Positions 1 to 7,965 of a stretch of DNA of 64,000 bases are shown piece after piece. The notes under the pieces were generated by a model, which had not been told where the DNA came from, did not search any database, and worked only from the letters and a program-made list of their open reading frames with translations. Both the position numbers and the translations under genes were made by a program. The DNA comes from Paenibacillus lactis (GTDB lineage Bacteria > Bacillota > Bacilli > Paenibacillales > Paenibacillaceae), in the NCBI RefSeq assembly GCF_017873605.1, contig NZ_JAGGKI010000018.1:45161-109160 (forward strand), given 5' to 3'. Position 1 is the stretch's first letter, and each line of letters starts with the position of its first letter.

Positions 1-357
1 GATCAGCATTAAGAGGAACAGGGGAGTACTCGGAAGGAAGGCAACATTGATAATGTCTCCGAATTCCCGAGTGTTTCTCATGGATTCATAGACGAAATAG
101 AAGATGTAGGCGACGGCCAAGAGCGTGCCGATCCAACGGCCGAAATGACGCTTCAGGATCTGGTAGAGGCTCTTGTCGGCATTCCGCTTCTGAATATAAA
201 TATAGACGAAAAGCAGCAATAACCCGGCCAGCATCCCCGTGAGCATCACCAGCCAGGCGTCTTGGTTCACCTCGATCCCCAGCTGATACAAAGGCGAGCT
301 TCCGATAATGAATAATATGGTCATTGCGATCAGTTGGTACTTATCAATTTTCTCCAT
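1..357 (-). CDS. Spore germination permease, GerAB/endospore APC family (partial, N-terminus)
   Basis: The 119 visible codons begin at an ATG at 357 and run off the left window edge. The protein starts MEKIDKYQLIAMTILF and shows three hydrophobic helices, as in the amino-acid-permease-like B subunits of germinant receptors in the spore inner membrane. It lies 69 bp after a GerC-type lipoprotein gene and behind a GerA-type A subunit, so it would be the last gene of an A-C-B receptor operon. About two thirds of the protein (family length near 365 residues) lies outside the window, so its integrity cannot be judged. Confidence 0.85.
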   Translation of the reverse strand, partial: MEKIDKYQLIAMTILFIIGSSPLYQLGIEVNQDAWLVMLTGMLAGLLLLFVYIYIQKRNADKSLYQILKRHFGRWIGTLLAVAYIFYFVYESMRNTREFGDIINVAFLPSTPLFLLMLI

Positions 358-426
358 ATCCTTAACATCCTTATGTTGTCCTTTGTCTCCGAAGTTTCGG
401 GCGTTGGCCCCACATCTCTTTCGGCA

Positions 427-1650
427 TTATTGTTTCGGTTCCAGCATATTCGAGAACGGCTGGTAGAGCATATTGGTATTCTCGATACTCGCCTTGACAT
501 GCATACGAATCTCGATTTGCTCGAGCGGCTGCTTCGATTGACTCAGCTTTCTCCAGGCCACGGGCTGTTTCCGATGAATCACATTACGGATACCAGCTAC
601 ATCGGCATTCAATTCTCTCATCTTGCTCCATGCGGCTTGGATTTCTTCCTTGATTTCATCCTCGATCGCCCGCTCCAGAACCTTGATGACATCCGGGTCC
701 TTCAGTTTCATAGGGCAGCTCATTTCATCCAGCACCCCCTCCGCTTTAACTCGAACATCCATTACGATCCCGTCCGCATGAACTTTGGGATCCAGCTCGG
801 TCGATGATTTGATCACAGCGAAGCTCGAAAGTTGGTCGGGATTTCTTTCATCGCACGGAAACACAATGATCATCTGACTGACCTCATTCGACAACCAGGC
901 AACGCCGCGGCTTTCCCGGCGATTCATCCAGCCGATTAATTTATCATGGCGAAAAACACCAAGATCCCCAAGCTTGATAACGGCCTTGCTTCGAGTGGAT
1001 TTAAGCGCATCCAGCGAGGATTGCGATTGCTTATTACCGGATATCCTCACCTCGGGAACTTTTGCATCGGAGTTTGGATCGGCGACCATCGTTGCGAAGT
1101 CGATGAGCTTGATATTTTGGACCTGCGACAATTTGTCATGGCTTTGTTCGATCACCCGTTGAATGGCGTTGCCGTTTATTTTCTCAAGCGGGATGAATAC
1201 CTCCAACAGATCGGAGGCTTTTCCCTTGGTCAGAAGGACCGACATCGTTTCCCGGCTCTCGATCGGACGCAGAAAGAAATCCAGCATCTGTTTTACACCT
1301 TCGGTCCGAGCTACGCCTTCATTCATGATCAAGACCGAGTTATGACCGAAAAAGAGGGTTCGTGACGTCTCCAAGCTTGCATTCTGCATCGCTTCACGGA
1401 TCGTTCGGCCTCGTGTCGAGAAGATGGTGACCGGGGATTGACTGCCGCCGGCTCCGCCGCCGGTTTGCGTGGCAATGGCCTGCGGAATGACGACTTGAAA
1501 GGAAATGACCCATTGCTTTCGATCCTCGTCCCGGTCGATTGCCGTTGCGGCAACAAAGCTCAGGGAGTTCAATTCGTTGCTGTCCCAGCATCCGCTCAGG
1601 AGCAGCAGGAAGATTAGCATAACTATTGGAATTATCCGATTGCGGTCCAT
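427..1650 (-). CDS. Ger(x)C family spore germination lipoprotein (receptor C subunit)
   Basis: 407 residues. The N-terminus is a lipoprotein signal with a hydrophobic stretch ending in the lipobox LLSGC at about residue 21, followed by WDSNEL, the usual start of mature Ger(x)C proteins. The C subunit is anchored on the outer face of the spore inner membrane and is needed for receptor function. Length and architecture are normal for the family. It sits 34 bp downstream of the broken A-subunit gene and 69 bp upstream of the permease, so all three should be co-transcribed in the forespore. If the A subunit is dead, this protein may have no partner. Confidence 0.88.
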   Translation of the reverse strand: MDRNRIIPIVMLIFLLLLSGCWDSNELNSLSFVAATAIDRDEDRKQWVISFQVVIPQAIATQTGGGAGGSQSPVTIFSTRGRTIREAMQNASLETSRTLFFGHNSVLIMNEGVARTEGVKQMLDFFLRPIESRETMSVLLTKGKASDLLEVFIPLEKINGNAIQRVIEQSHDKLSQVQNIKLIDFATMVADPNSDAKVPEVRISGNKQSQSSLDALKSTRSKAVIKLGDLGVFRHDKLIGWMNRRESRGVAWLSNEVSQMIIVFPCDERNPDQLSSFAVIKSSTELDPKVHADGIVMDVRVKAEGVLDEMSCPMKLKDPDVIKVLERAIEDEIKEEIQAAWSKMRELNADVAGIRNVIHRKQPVAWRKLSQSKQPLEQIEIRMHVKASIENTNMLYQPFSNMLEPKQ

Positions 1651-1684
1651 ACATCATCACCTCTTTAGCTGCCATGATGCTTGT

Positions 1685-3281
1685 TTATTCATTGTCTTCC
1701 GATGGCGATGGTTTTAGATTTTTGCTTTGTCTTGTAACATTCTGCGTATTGATCAATCTCGGTCTGCGCTTCATGGCCCACCATGGAACCCGGATCAAGG
1801 TATCCTTCTGATCGGAAGGAATGAAGGGAGCGACTGGAACCAGATAAGGAATCCCGAAGGAGCGAAGCCCGCTCAAATGAATGAGCACAGCGATCATGCC
1901 GGCAATGATTCCGAACAAGCCTAGAGTGGCGGCCAGGATCATAAAGCCGAACCGCAGCAGCCGCGCCGAGTTCGAAATGCTGATCGATGGGGCAACGAAG
2001 CTGGCGATGGCCGTAAAAGAAACGATAATGACCATCGCAGCCGACACCAGGCCGGCCTGAACCGCAGCTTGACCGAGAACGAGCGCTCCGACAATCGAAA
2101 TCGCCGATCCGATCGCTCTCGGCATACGAACGCCGGCCTCCCGCAGAACTTCAAACGTAATTTCCATCGCGAACGCTTCGACCAATGCCGGAAAGGGAAC
2201 GCCTTCCCGTTGTGCGGCCAGACTGATCAGAAGCAAGGTTGGGAGCATCTGCTGATGAAATGTCGTGATCGCAATATAGAGAGAAGGCAATAGCATGGAA
2301 ATCACGAACGAAACCATGTGCAGCAAGCGCAGAAATGTGGCGATGTTGTGCTTCTGGTAGTAGTCCTCGCTGGATTGAAACAGCTTGAAGATCGTGATGG
2401 GGGCAATGAGCACAAATGGGGTCCCATCGACCAGAATCGCCACTTTTCCTTCCAATAACGCGCCGGCCACCGCATCGGGACGCTCCGTATTTGTTATGGT
2501 CGGAAAAGGCGTGAATGTCCGGTCCTGGATAAATTCTTCGATATATCCGCTCTCCAAAATGCTGTCCGTATCAATTCGGTCCAACCGTTGGAGGATCTCA
2601 TTCACGATCTTTTCATCGGCAATGCCATGCAGATACATCACCGAAACATCGGTTTGTGTCTGGCGTCCGATCTTTCGGTTGATGATCCACAGGTCAGGGC
2701 TTTTGATCTTCCGGCGGATCAAGGCGGTATTCGTTCGGATATTTTCCGTAAACCCTTCTTTAGGTCCGCGAATAACGGTTTGGGACTGGGGTTCTTCCAC
2801 TGCGCTGTTCGCCGCCGAAAGAACTCGCCAGGACGCCTTTTACGGAGCCGTTCACGAGAATCGCCGTATTCCCCGCTAATACCGCATTTAGCAGCTGATC
2901 CATGCTGTTTAGCTCGCTGACTGTTCCGTTGGATAGAAACCGGTTCTGGATCAGGCTGACAATCTGAGTCGGGGTAGGGGAAGGGGGGATTTCCATAGAA
3001 CTGACCTGCGTCAAGGAATCCATGATGGAATGGTTGATGATTTGATCTTTCACCAGACCATCAATAAAGATCACGGCCGCGCGAATTTCACACCCCACAA
3101 CCTGGTCAAGCCTCCGTATGATGATATCCGGACTGTCGCCCGTACGCTCCCGGATGATGCTTAAATTCATGTCCAACTGCTCGGACAAGGCGGTACCGTC
3201 CGTAACCGCTTGTTGCAGCATTGGCTCTTCTCTGGTCTTGGATCGGGCGGCTGAACGGCTGCGCTTCTTGAAAAAGAACAT
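1685..3281 (-). pseudogene. GerA-family spore germination protein A subunit, broken by one frameshift
   Basis: Two overlapping frames encode one A subunit of about 531 residues. The first (ATG 3281, RBS AAGGTGG, MFFFKKRSRSAARSK...) gives the soluble N-terminal domain up to GGEQRS. The second begins at codon GTG 2800 with VEEPQSQTVIRGPKEGFTEN and carries the rest of the soluble domain and the C-terminal membrane helices. In intact paralogues, GGEQRS and the VEEP-like block are contiguous, so the break at about 2798-2802 is a +1 or -2 shift. The gene heads an A-C-B operon. The second frame starts with GTG, but without the N-terminal domain it is unlikely to work alone. A sequencing indel cannot be excluded. 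Confidence 0.8.
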
Positions 3282-3440
3282 CTCTAAAACCACCTTAACC
3301 AGTTATCGTATGAACTAAGGGTTACCTATTTCCTGGAATCGTAACCGCGCATGCAGGGAGCTCTTAGAGTAGAGCCGAAACTAAGCACAGGCAGATCCGC
3401 ATTCAGAGCTCAGCCGGTATACGCTTTGGTCGGAAAAACC

Positions 3441-4667
3441 TTACTCTGCTTTCATTCCGACTCTGCGAACTTTTGATGTCACATGGATTTCGAATGTAGA
3501 TTCCTTATAGAGCTTTTGCCACCGGTCGGCCGTCCGAACGTTCCGATTCCAATACGTCGGCTTTGTTGCCCGTACGAGCTCGCCGAATCCGAAGATGTCC
3601 GATTCCTTCTCCTGGGTCTTTCGAAGAAGCCCGAGGACCAGCTCTTTGACGGAACGTTCATTCTCTGAGGCGATTTCCTCAAGGATCCGGGATGAATTGA
3701 TCGGTATCACTTCTTCATTCTTCTCTTCGACGTTGACCTCCGTCATTGCCGTGATCGTAAAGTGGGGGACGCCGTCCTTGATCTTAACCGTCGTCGTTGC
3801 TTCCCGGTTTGTCGCATGGATCGTAACGATTTGCGAGTCATCGCCCAAATGGATGATCCCCCGGTATCCCGCCGGGCTGATTCCCTTGATGACCAAATAT
3901 CCGGCAATTTCAAACGGCTTTGTCGTGCCGACCATCCTCTCCCCCTTAAAGTAAGCGATCCCGCTGATTTGAACATTCTCACCTTCCATGATTTGAATGT
4001 AAGGGAGGAATCCTTCTTGACCCTTCTTCGAGGAATTGCTCCAGAACGTTCCAATGTAATTGGTCGGGAATTTCCCATGCCTAACGGCATCGTCTAACGT
4101 GGATGCCAAGTACAGCGTCGGGACGCGCTCCAATTTCGGAGCAGCTTCCATCAGCGCCTTTGCTTTTCCTTTCGACACCATCATCCATGCCATTCGGCGT
4201 ACAAGATAATCGTTTATATTTTGGATACCTTTCCTTGCAATTTCCTCGGAGATGACGATGACACGGAGGTGGCCGAAAAACAATTTTCCCGATATCTGCT
4301 GCTGTAAGTTCATCATGGCATCATCGATCGTATGACCGACGACACTGAGCACCCACACGGTCTGTTTTCCACCACCGTCGCTGCTGCCGCCGCTCTCGCC
4401 AGGCCCGAGGGGGATACGCCCCGGCAGAGCGATCTGCACGGACAACTGAATCATGCTCTGTTTTGGAGCGGGATATTTCCCCATGAGGTGGGATACCTCG
4501 TCTTCCTTCTTCGCCGCATCCGGCCCGGCGGTGTCTATGGATATGCCAAGGACGACGGCACGCTCCTCAAGCTCCATGCGATCCCAACAGCCTGTTAGCA
4601 GCGATGCTAGGAGGAGAAGGGTCATGATGATTCTCAGCTTGTAATCTACGGATGCATGTTCTCTCAT
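3441..4667 (-). CDS. Ger(x)C family spore germination lipoprotein (second cluster)
   Basis: 408 residues from ATG 4667, chosen over an in-frame ATG at 4697 because AAGGAAG lies 6 nt upstream of 4667. The lipoprotein signal ends in the lipobox LLTGC, followed by WDRMELEERAVVLGISID, typical of mature Ger(x)C proteins. A glycine/serine-rich insertion (PGESGGSSDGGG) falls at about residues 85-96. It is the last gene of the second ger cluster, after A (7639-6008), B (frameshifted) and a small membrane protein. It would be tethered to the spore inner membrane as the receptor C subunit. A 159-bp gap then separates it from the first cluster. Confidence 0.88.
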   Translation of the reverse strand: MREHASVDYKLRIIMTLLLLASLLTGCWDRMELEERAVVLGISIDTAGPDAAKKEDEVSHLMGKYPAPKQSMIQLSVQIALPGRIPLGPGESGGSSDGGGKQTVWVLSVVGHTIDDAMMNLQQQISGKLFFGHLRVIVISEEIARKGIQNINDYLVRRMAWMMVSKGKAKALMEAAPKLERVPTLYLASTLDDAVRHGKFPTNYIGTFWSNSSKKGQEGFLPYIQIMEGENVQISGIAYFKGERMVGTTKPFEIAGYLVIKGISPAGYRGIIHLGDDSQIVTIHATNREATTTVKIKDGVPHFTITAMTEVNVEEKNEEVIPINSSRILEEIASENERSVKELVLGLLRKTQEKESDIFGFGELVRATKPTYWNRNVRTADRWQKLYKESTFEIHVTSKVRRVGMKAE

Positions 4668-4707
4668 AGAAATCTTCCTTCCCCGGGATTGATCCATATC
4701 GTCACGC

Positions 4708-4917
4708 TCATAAAATGATTTTTAACGTCATAGCCCCCAAAAAAATGACGATGCCTGACACGATGTTGATCCAGCCTAGGACGCGCGATACTTTCTTCTC
4801 CTTGTCCATCTTCGATTGATCATATTTGCGGGTATCGACAACAAGATTAAATAACCCGGTCAAGATCCAAATCGCAATGGCGACATACAGATAACCGCTG
4901 TAGATTTCACCGATCAT
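4708..4917 (-). CDS. Small two-helix membrane protein of ger operons (CLC_0170-like)
   Basis: 69 residues from ATG 4917, whose first bases overlap the TGA stop of the preceding permease (ATGA). This implies translational coupling. The protein (MIGEIYSGYLYVAIAIWILT...) has two hydrophobic helices separated by a short charged loop with KYDQSKMDKEKKV. Small proteins of this shape sit between B and C subunit genes in Paenibacillus ger operons and resemble the D-subunit-like proteins of Bacillus receptors. The family name is from memory; the coupling and topology are seen directly. Confidence 0.65.
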   Translation of the reverse strand: MIGEIYSGYLYVAIAIWILTGLFNLVVDTRKYDQSKMDKEKKVSRVLGWINIVSGIVIFLGAMTLKIIL

Positions 4918-6004
4918 CGGGAAGCACCTCTTTTTTTGCGCAGCTTCGAGATCGTCAGCAGCACGCCTGGGTACACAATGGTTATCAGCAGTCCGAACTT
5001 GGATATGACGGCATTCCATTCATTTAATTGAAGCAAGCTCTGGGGAAGCATCGCCAGCACGAACAAGATCGGTAGTATGAAAAAAGACAGCATCCCTTGA
5101 TCAGCCAGCTTCAACATCTTGCTAATCGAATAGATGGTAAAGTAATAACAAGAGAACAAGGAGGTAAATACGGCCGTAACCCATACGGCAAGAAATACTG
5201 CATCCAAGCGCTCCAGCACACGGGCAGTGAGGTCGCCTTGGCCAGCTCGAGTGTCGGCCAGAGCAGTGTCTTCGTTTCTTCCGCACCGAACACGCCGACG
5301 GTTGCGATAACGATCAATGTATACAGCAAGCCCGTCACCAGCATTGCCCAAAAGCTTGCCCGCATCGCCTTCTCGGGTCTGCACATGGCGGGGATGACCA
5401 TCATCATAATAAAGTAACCCTGAAACATCGTGGAGAGCGTAATGATCCCCATTGGGATCCCGCTCGGGTCGTTCCCCCAGACCGGAAGCACGTTGATGAT
5501 GTTGGCGCTCTTTAAGGAAAGGGCGACAATCAGCAATGCGGGTACGAGAATAAATGGGCTGTAAAATAAGTGGATGTAGGCAAAAGACATGATGTTCTTG
5601 CGTGAGGAGAGGGCTGCCAGAAGCAGCATCACGAGTACGGTCACTTCCAGCGGCGTATTCTTGAGCACGGCTGTGACGACAACCTCACCGAATTCTCTTG
5701 CCACCAGCGAGCACAATACGCCAAAGAAGACGATGGATACAAGGTTTCCAATCGTGCCGAGCCACCTGCCCATGATGACTTCACTATATTGGATGTACGA
5801 ATCATTGGGGAATCGCATGCCCAGGCGGGTCATGAAAAATAAACCGACAAAGGCGAGCGCCATCCCCAAAAATGTGACAAGTGGGGCTCCGGCGTCCGCT
5901 GCGCGTGCCGCCCCAAGAGGGAGTGCTAGGACGCCGACCCCCACGATCGTGCTGATCGTGATTGCCGATGCCTGCAATACGGTTACTTGGCGCTGATTAT
6001 TCAT
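4914..6004 (-). pseudogene. GerAB-family spore germination permease, broken by one frameshift
   Basis: The frame from ATG 6004 (MNNQRQVTVLQASAITISTI) reads as a normal permease to LWPTLELAKATSLP. The adjacent frame then continues RVLERLDAVFLAVWVTAVF and supplies the last helices up to the TGA at 4914. Joined, they give about 363 residues, the usual GerAB length. The shift lies at about 5218-5224 in a CCC run and fits loss of one base. The gene starts 3 bp after the A-subunit stop and is coupled by ATGA to the small membrane protein. If real, the lesion removes the last helices. A homopolymer assembly error is the main alternative. Confidence 0.8.
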
Positions 6005-6007
6005 CGT

Positions 6008-7639
6008 TTAACGCCCCTTTTCTCCGTTAGGATGGGTGGAACTCATGATGTTATTTGAAGCATGATCGACTTGGTCAATCATGTTGTCGCCCAATCTTGT
6101 GATGTCCTGCGTGTGGAGGAAGGAAGGCCTGTTCTTCATTTTCCACAGTGGTCCTCGCGTCAGCAAATCGCGCATGCCCTGAACGTTGCCCGGAACGAAA
6201 GGGCTCAAGTAAGGAACGCCAAACGATTTGAGCGACAGCAGGTGATTCGTAATGAGAATAAGCCCGACCATAACGCCATAGAGACCGAACACGCCGGCCA
6301 AAATGATTAATGGGAACCGCAGAATCCGGAGTGCGAGCGCTGCATTGTATGCGGGTGTAGCGAATGACCCGATGGTTGTCAGAGCAATGATGACGACGGT
6401 GATCGGGCTTGAGAAGCCTGCAGCAACCGCAGCCTGTCCAATGACGAGCACCCCAACGATCGATAAGGCACCGCCAACCTGCTGTGGCAGACGAATCGTC
6501 GCTTCACGCAAAACCTCCATGGAAATTTCGATGACCAACACTTCAATGACCGCTGGAAAAGGTACACCTGCTCGTCCGCCCGCTACCGCAACGGCAAATT
6601 CGGTAGGGATCAATTCCGGATTGAATGAAATGATCGCTACATATAGCGAAGGGAAGACTAATGAGAAGATAAGGGCAACGAGCCTGGACATCCGGATCGC
6701 GCTCATCAAGACATACCGTTCGGTATAGTCTTCGACGGTCTGGTAGAACTGGCTAAAGACGGTCGGTACGATGAGAGCCATCGGTGATCCATCCACCATA
6801 ATAGCTACTCTTCCTTCGAGCAGATTGGCTACGACTTTATCCGGCCGCTCCGTATATTGAATCTGGGGAAACGGCGACCAGTGGTTGTCTTCAATAAATT
6901 GCTCCAAGTAGCCGGCATCGAGCACGGCATCAATATCGATGGTGGATAGGCGTTTATTTACTTCTTGAACAATGCCCGGATTGGTGATGCCCTCCATGTA
7001 ACAGACGGCAACCTTGGATTTGGTCTTCGTTCCGATCTGCATGGATTTCACCCGGAAATCCGGCGTCTGCAGACGGTATCGAAGAAGGGAGATATTCGTT
7101 CCCAAGGATTCAATGAAGCCTTCCCGGGCCCCTCGAATGACTTGTTCCGTGGCTGGCTGTTCGATCGATCTCTGGGAAATCTTACGGGTTTCGATGACGA
7201 TTGCCTCGTTCAGCCCATCGATGACGACGACGGATTGCCCGCGCAGCAGACTGTCAATTAGTATTGAAATATTTCGTTCGGCGAATCCTTCGCTATGATA
7301 AAGCGTATCCTCTAATAATGTATCCCTCAGCGCATGAAGCGGGATGCTCTCCACATCGATATGGGGGGGACCGTACTTGAGCGGCTTCAATATTGTATTA
7401 TTGATCACGACATGGTCCGTAATATCGGTGAAATAAAACAGGACCGCACCATGCTGTCCGAATATCTGGAAGGAATGGACGATAAAATCGTCGCTGCCCC
7501 CGAGGAGATCCTTGATGCTTGACGTCGTTTCCTCTAGACTTTCGGAGATGTTCCGACCCTCTACCTGCTTTGTCACCGGTTTGTCAGCGGATTTACCCTT
7601 TCTTGACCGGTTGGACCCCTGCCATTTGGAAAAAGACAT
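6008..7639 (-). CDS. GerA-family spore germination protein, receptor A subunit (intact)
   Basis: 543 residues from ATG 7639 with GGAAAGGTG upstream. The N-terminal half is soluble (residues 1 to about 290, including EQVIRGAREGFIESLGTNISLLR). It is followed by about five membrane helices and a polar tail ending near LHTQDITRLGDNM. This is the standard A-subunit architecture; such subunits contribute to germinant sensing in the spore inner membrane. It is the first gene of the second cluster and the only full-length A subunit in the window. The 326-bp upstream region probably carries its forespore promoter, but I could not assign one. Confidence 0.9.
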   Translation of the reverse strand: MSFSKWQGSNRSRKGKSADKPVTKQVEGRNISESLEETTSSIKDLLGGSDDFIVHSFQIFGQHGAVLFYFTDITDHVVINNTILKPLKYGPPHIDVESIPLHALRDTLLEDTLYHSEGFAERNISILIDSLLRGQSVVVIDGLNEAIVIETRKISQRSIEQPATEQVIRGAREGFIESLGTNISLLRYRLQTPDFRVKSMQIGTKTKSKVAVCYMEGITNPGIVQEVNKRLSTIDIDAVLDAGYLEQFIEDNHWSPFPQIQYTERPDKVVANLLEGRVAIMVDGSPMALIVPTVFSQFYQTVEDYTERYVLMSAIRMSRLVALIFSLVFPSLYVAIISFNPELIPTEFAVAVAGGRAGVPFPAVIEVLVIEISMEVLREATIRLPQQVGGALSIVGVLVIGQAAVAAGFSSPITVVIIALTTIGSFATPAYNAALALRILRFPLIILAGVFGLYGVMVGLILITNHLLSLKSFGVPYLSPFVPGNVQGMRDLLTRGPLWKMKNRPSFLHTQDITRLGDNMIDQVDHASNNIMSSTHPNGEKGR

Positions 7640-7965
7640 GGATGTTCACACCTTTCCCGATTTAACGGTGCTCATAGCAATTGAATATTTTGACTCAGTA
7701 TTTCCACTGTTTGTAATTTTTATCAATTGTGGTAGTGAACCCATCGAGAGCGGGTTGAATCACTTAACCTTAGATGACACATATGGGATTCTTGTATATA
7801 ACGATGCCCAAGACGCTCCTCATCGGTAGAGATGAGCGGAGGAGCTGCGGCAGACATGTCGAATGTTTATATGGAAGGGGAGGCTGCACCCGATCACGGA
7901 ATAATAAAAAATGAAACATACAAATTACCGTACTCAACATGGAGACGGTCATGGAGGTTACGATT
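7640..7965. other. Divergent intergenic region between ger cluster 2 and the M16 peptidase
   Basis: No gene is evident. It must hold the leftward promoter for the ger cluster and the rightward promoter for the peptidase. A GC-rich inverted pair (gctcctcatcgg...gatgagcggaggagc) lies at about 7814-7842 and could form a hairpin in the peptidase leader. Confidence 0.4.

Noticed and set aside
946..1365. Plus-strand open frame of 139 codons inside the first GerC-type gene
   Set aside because: It lies wholly within a well-supported minus-strand gene, has no ribosome site, and its translation is not like any family.
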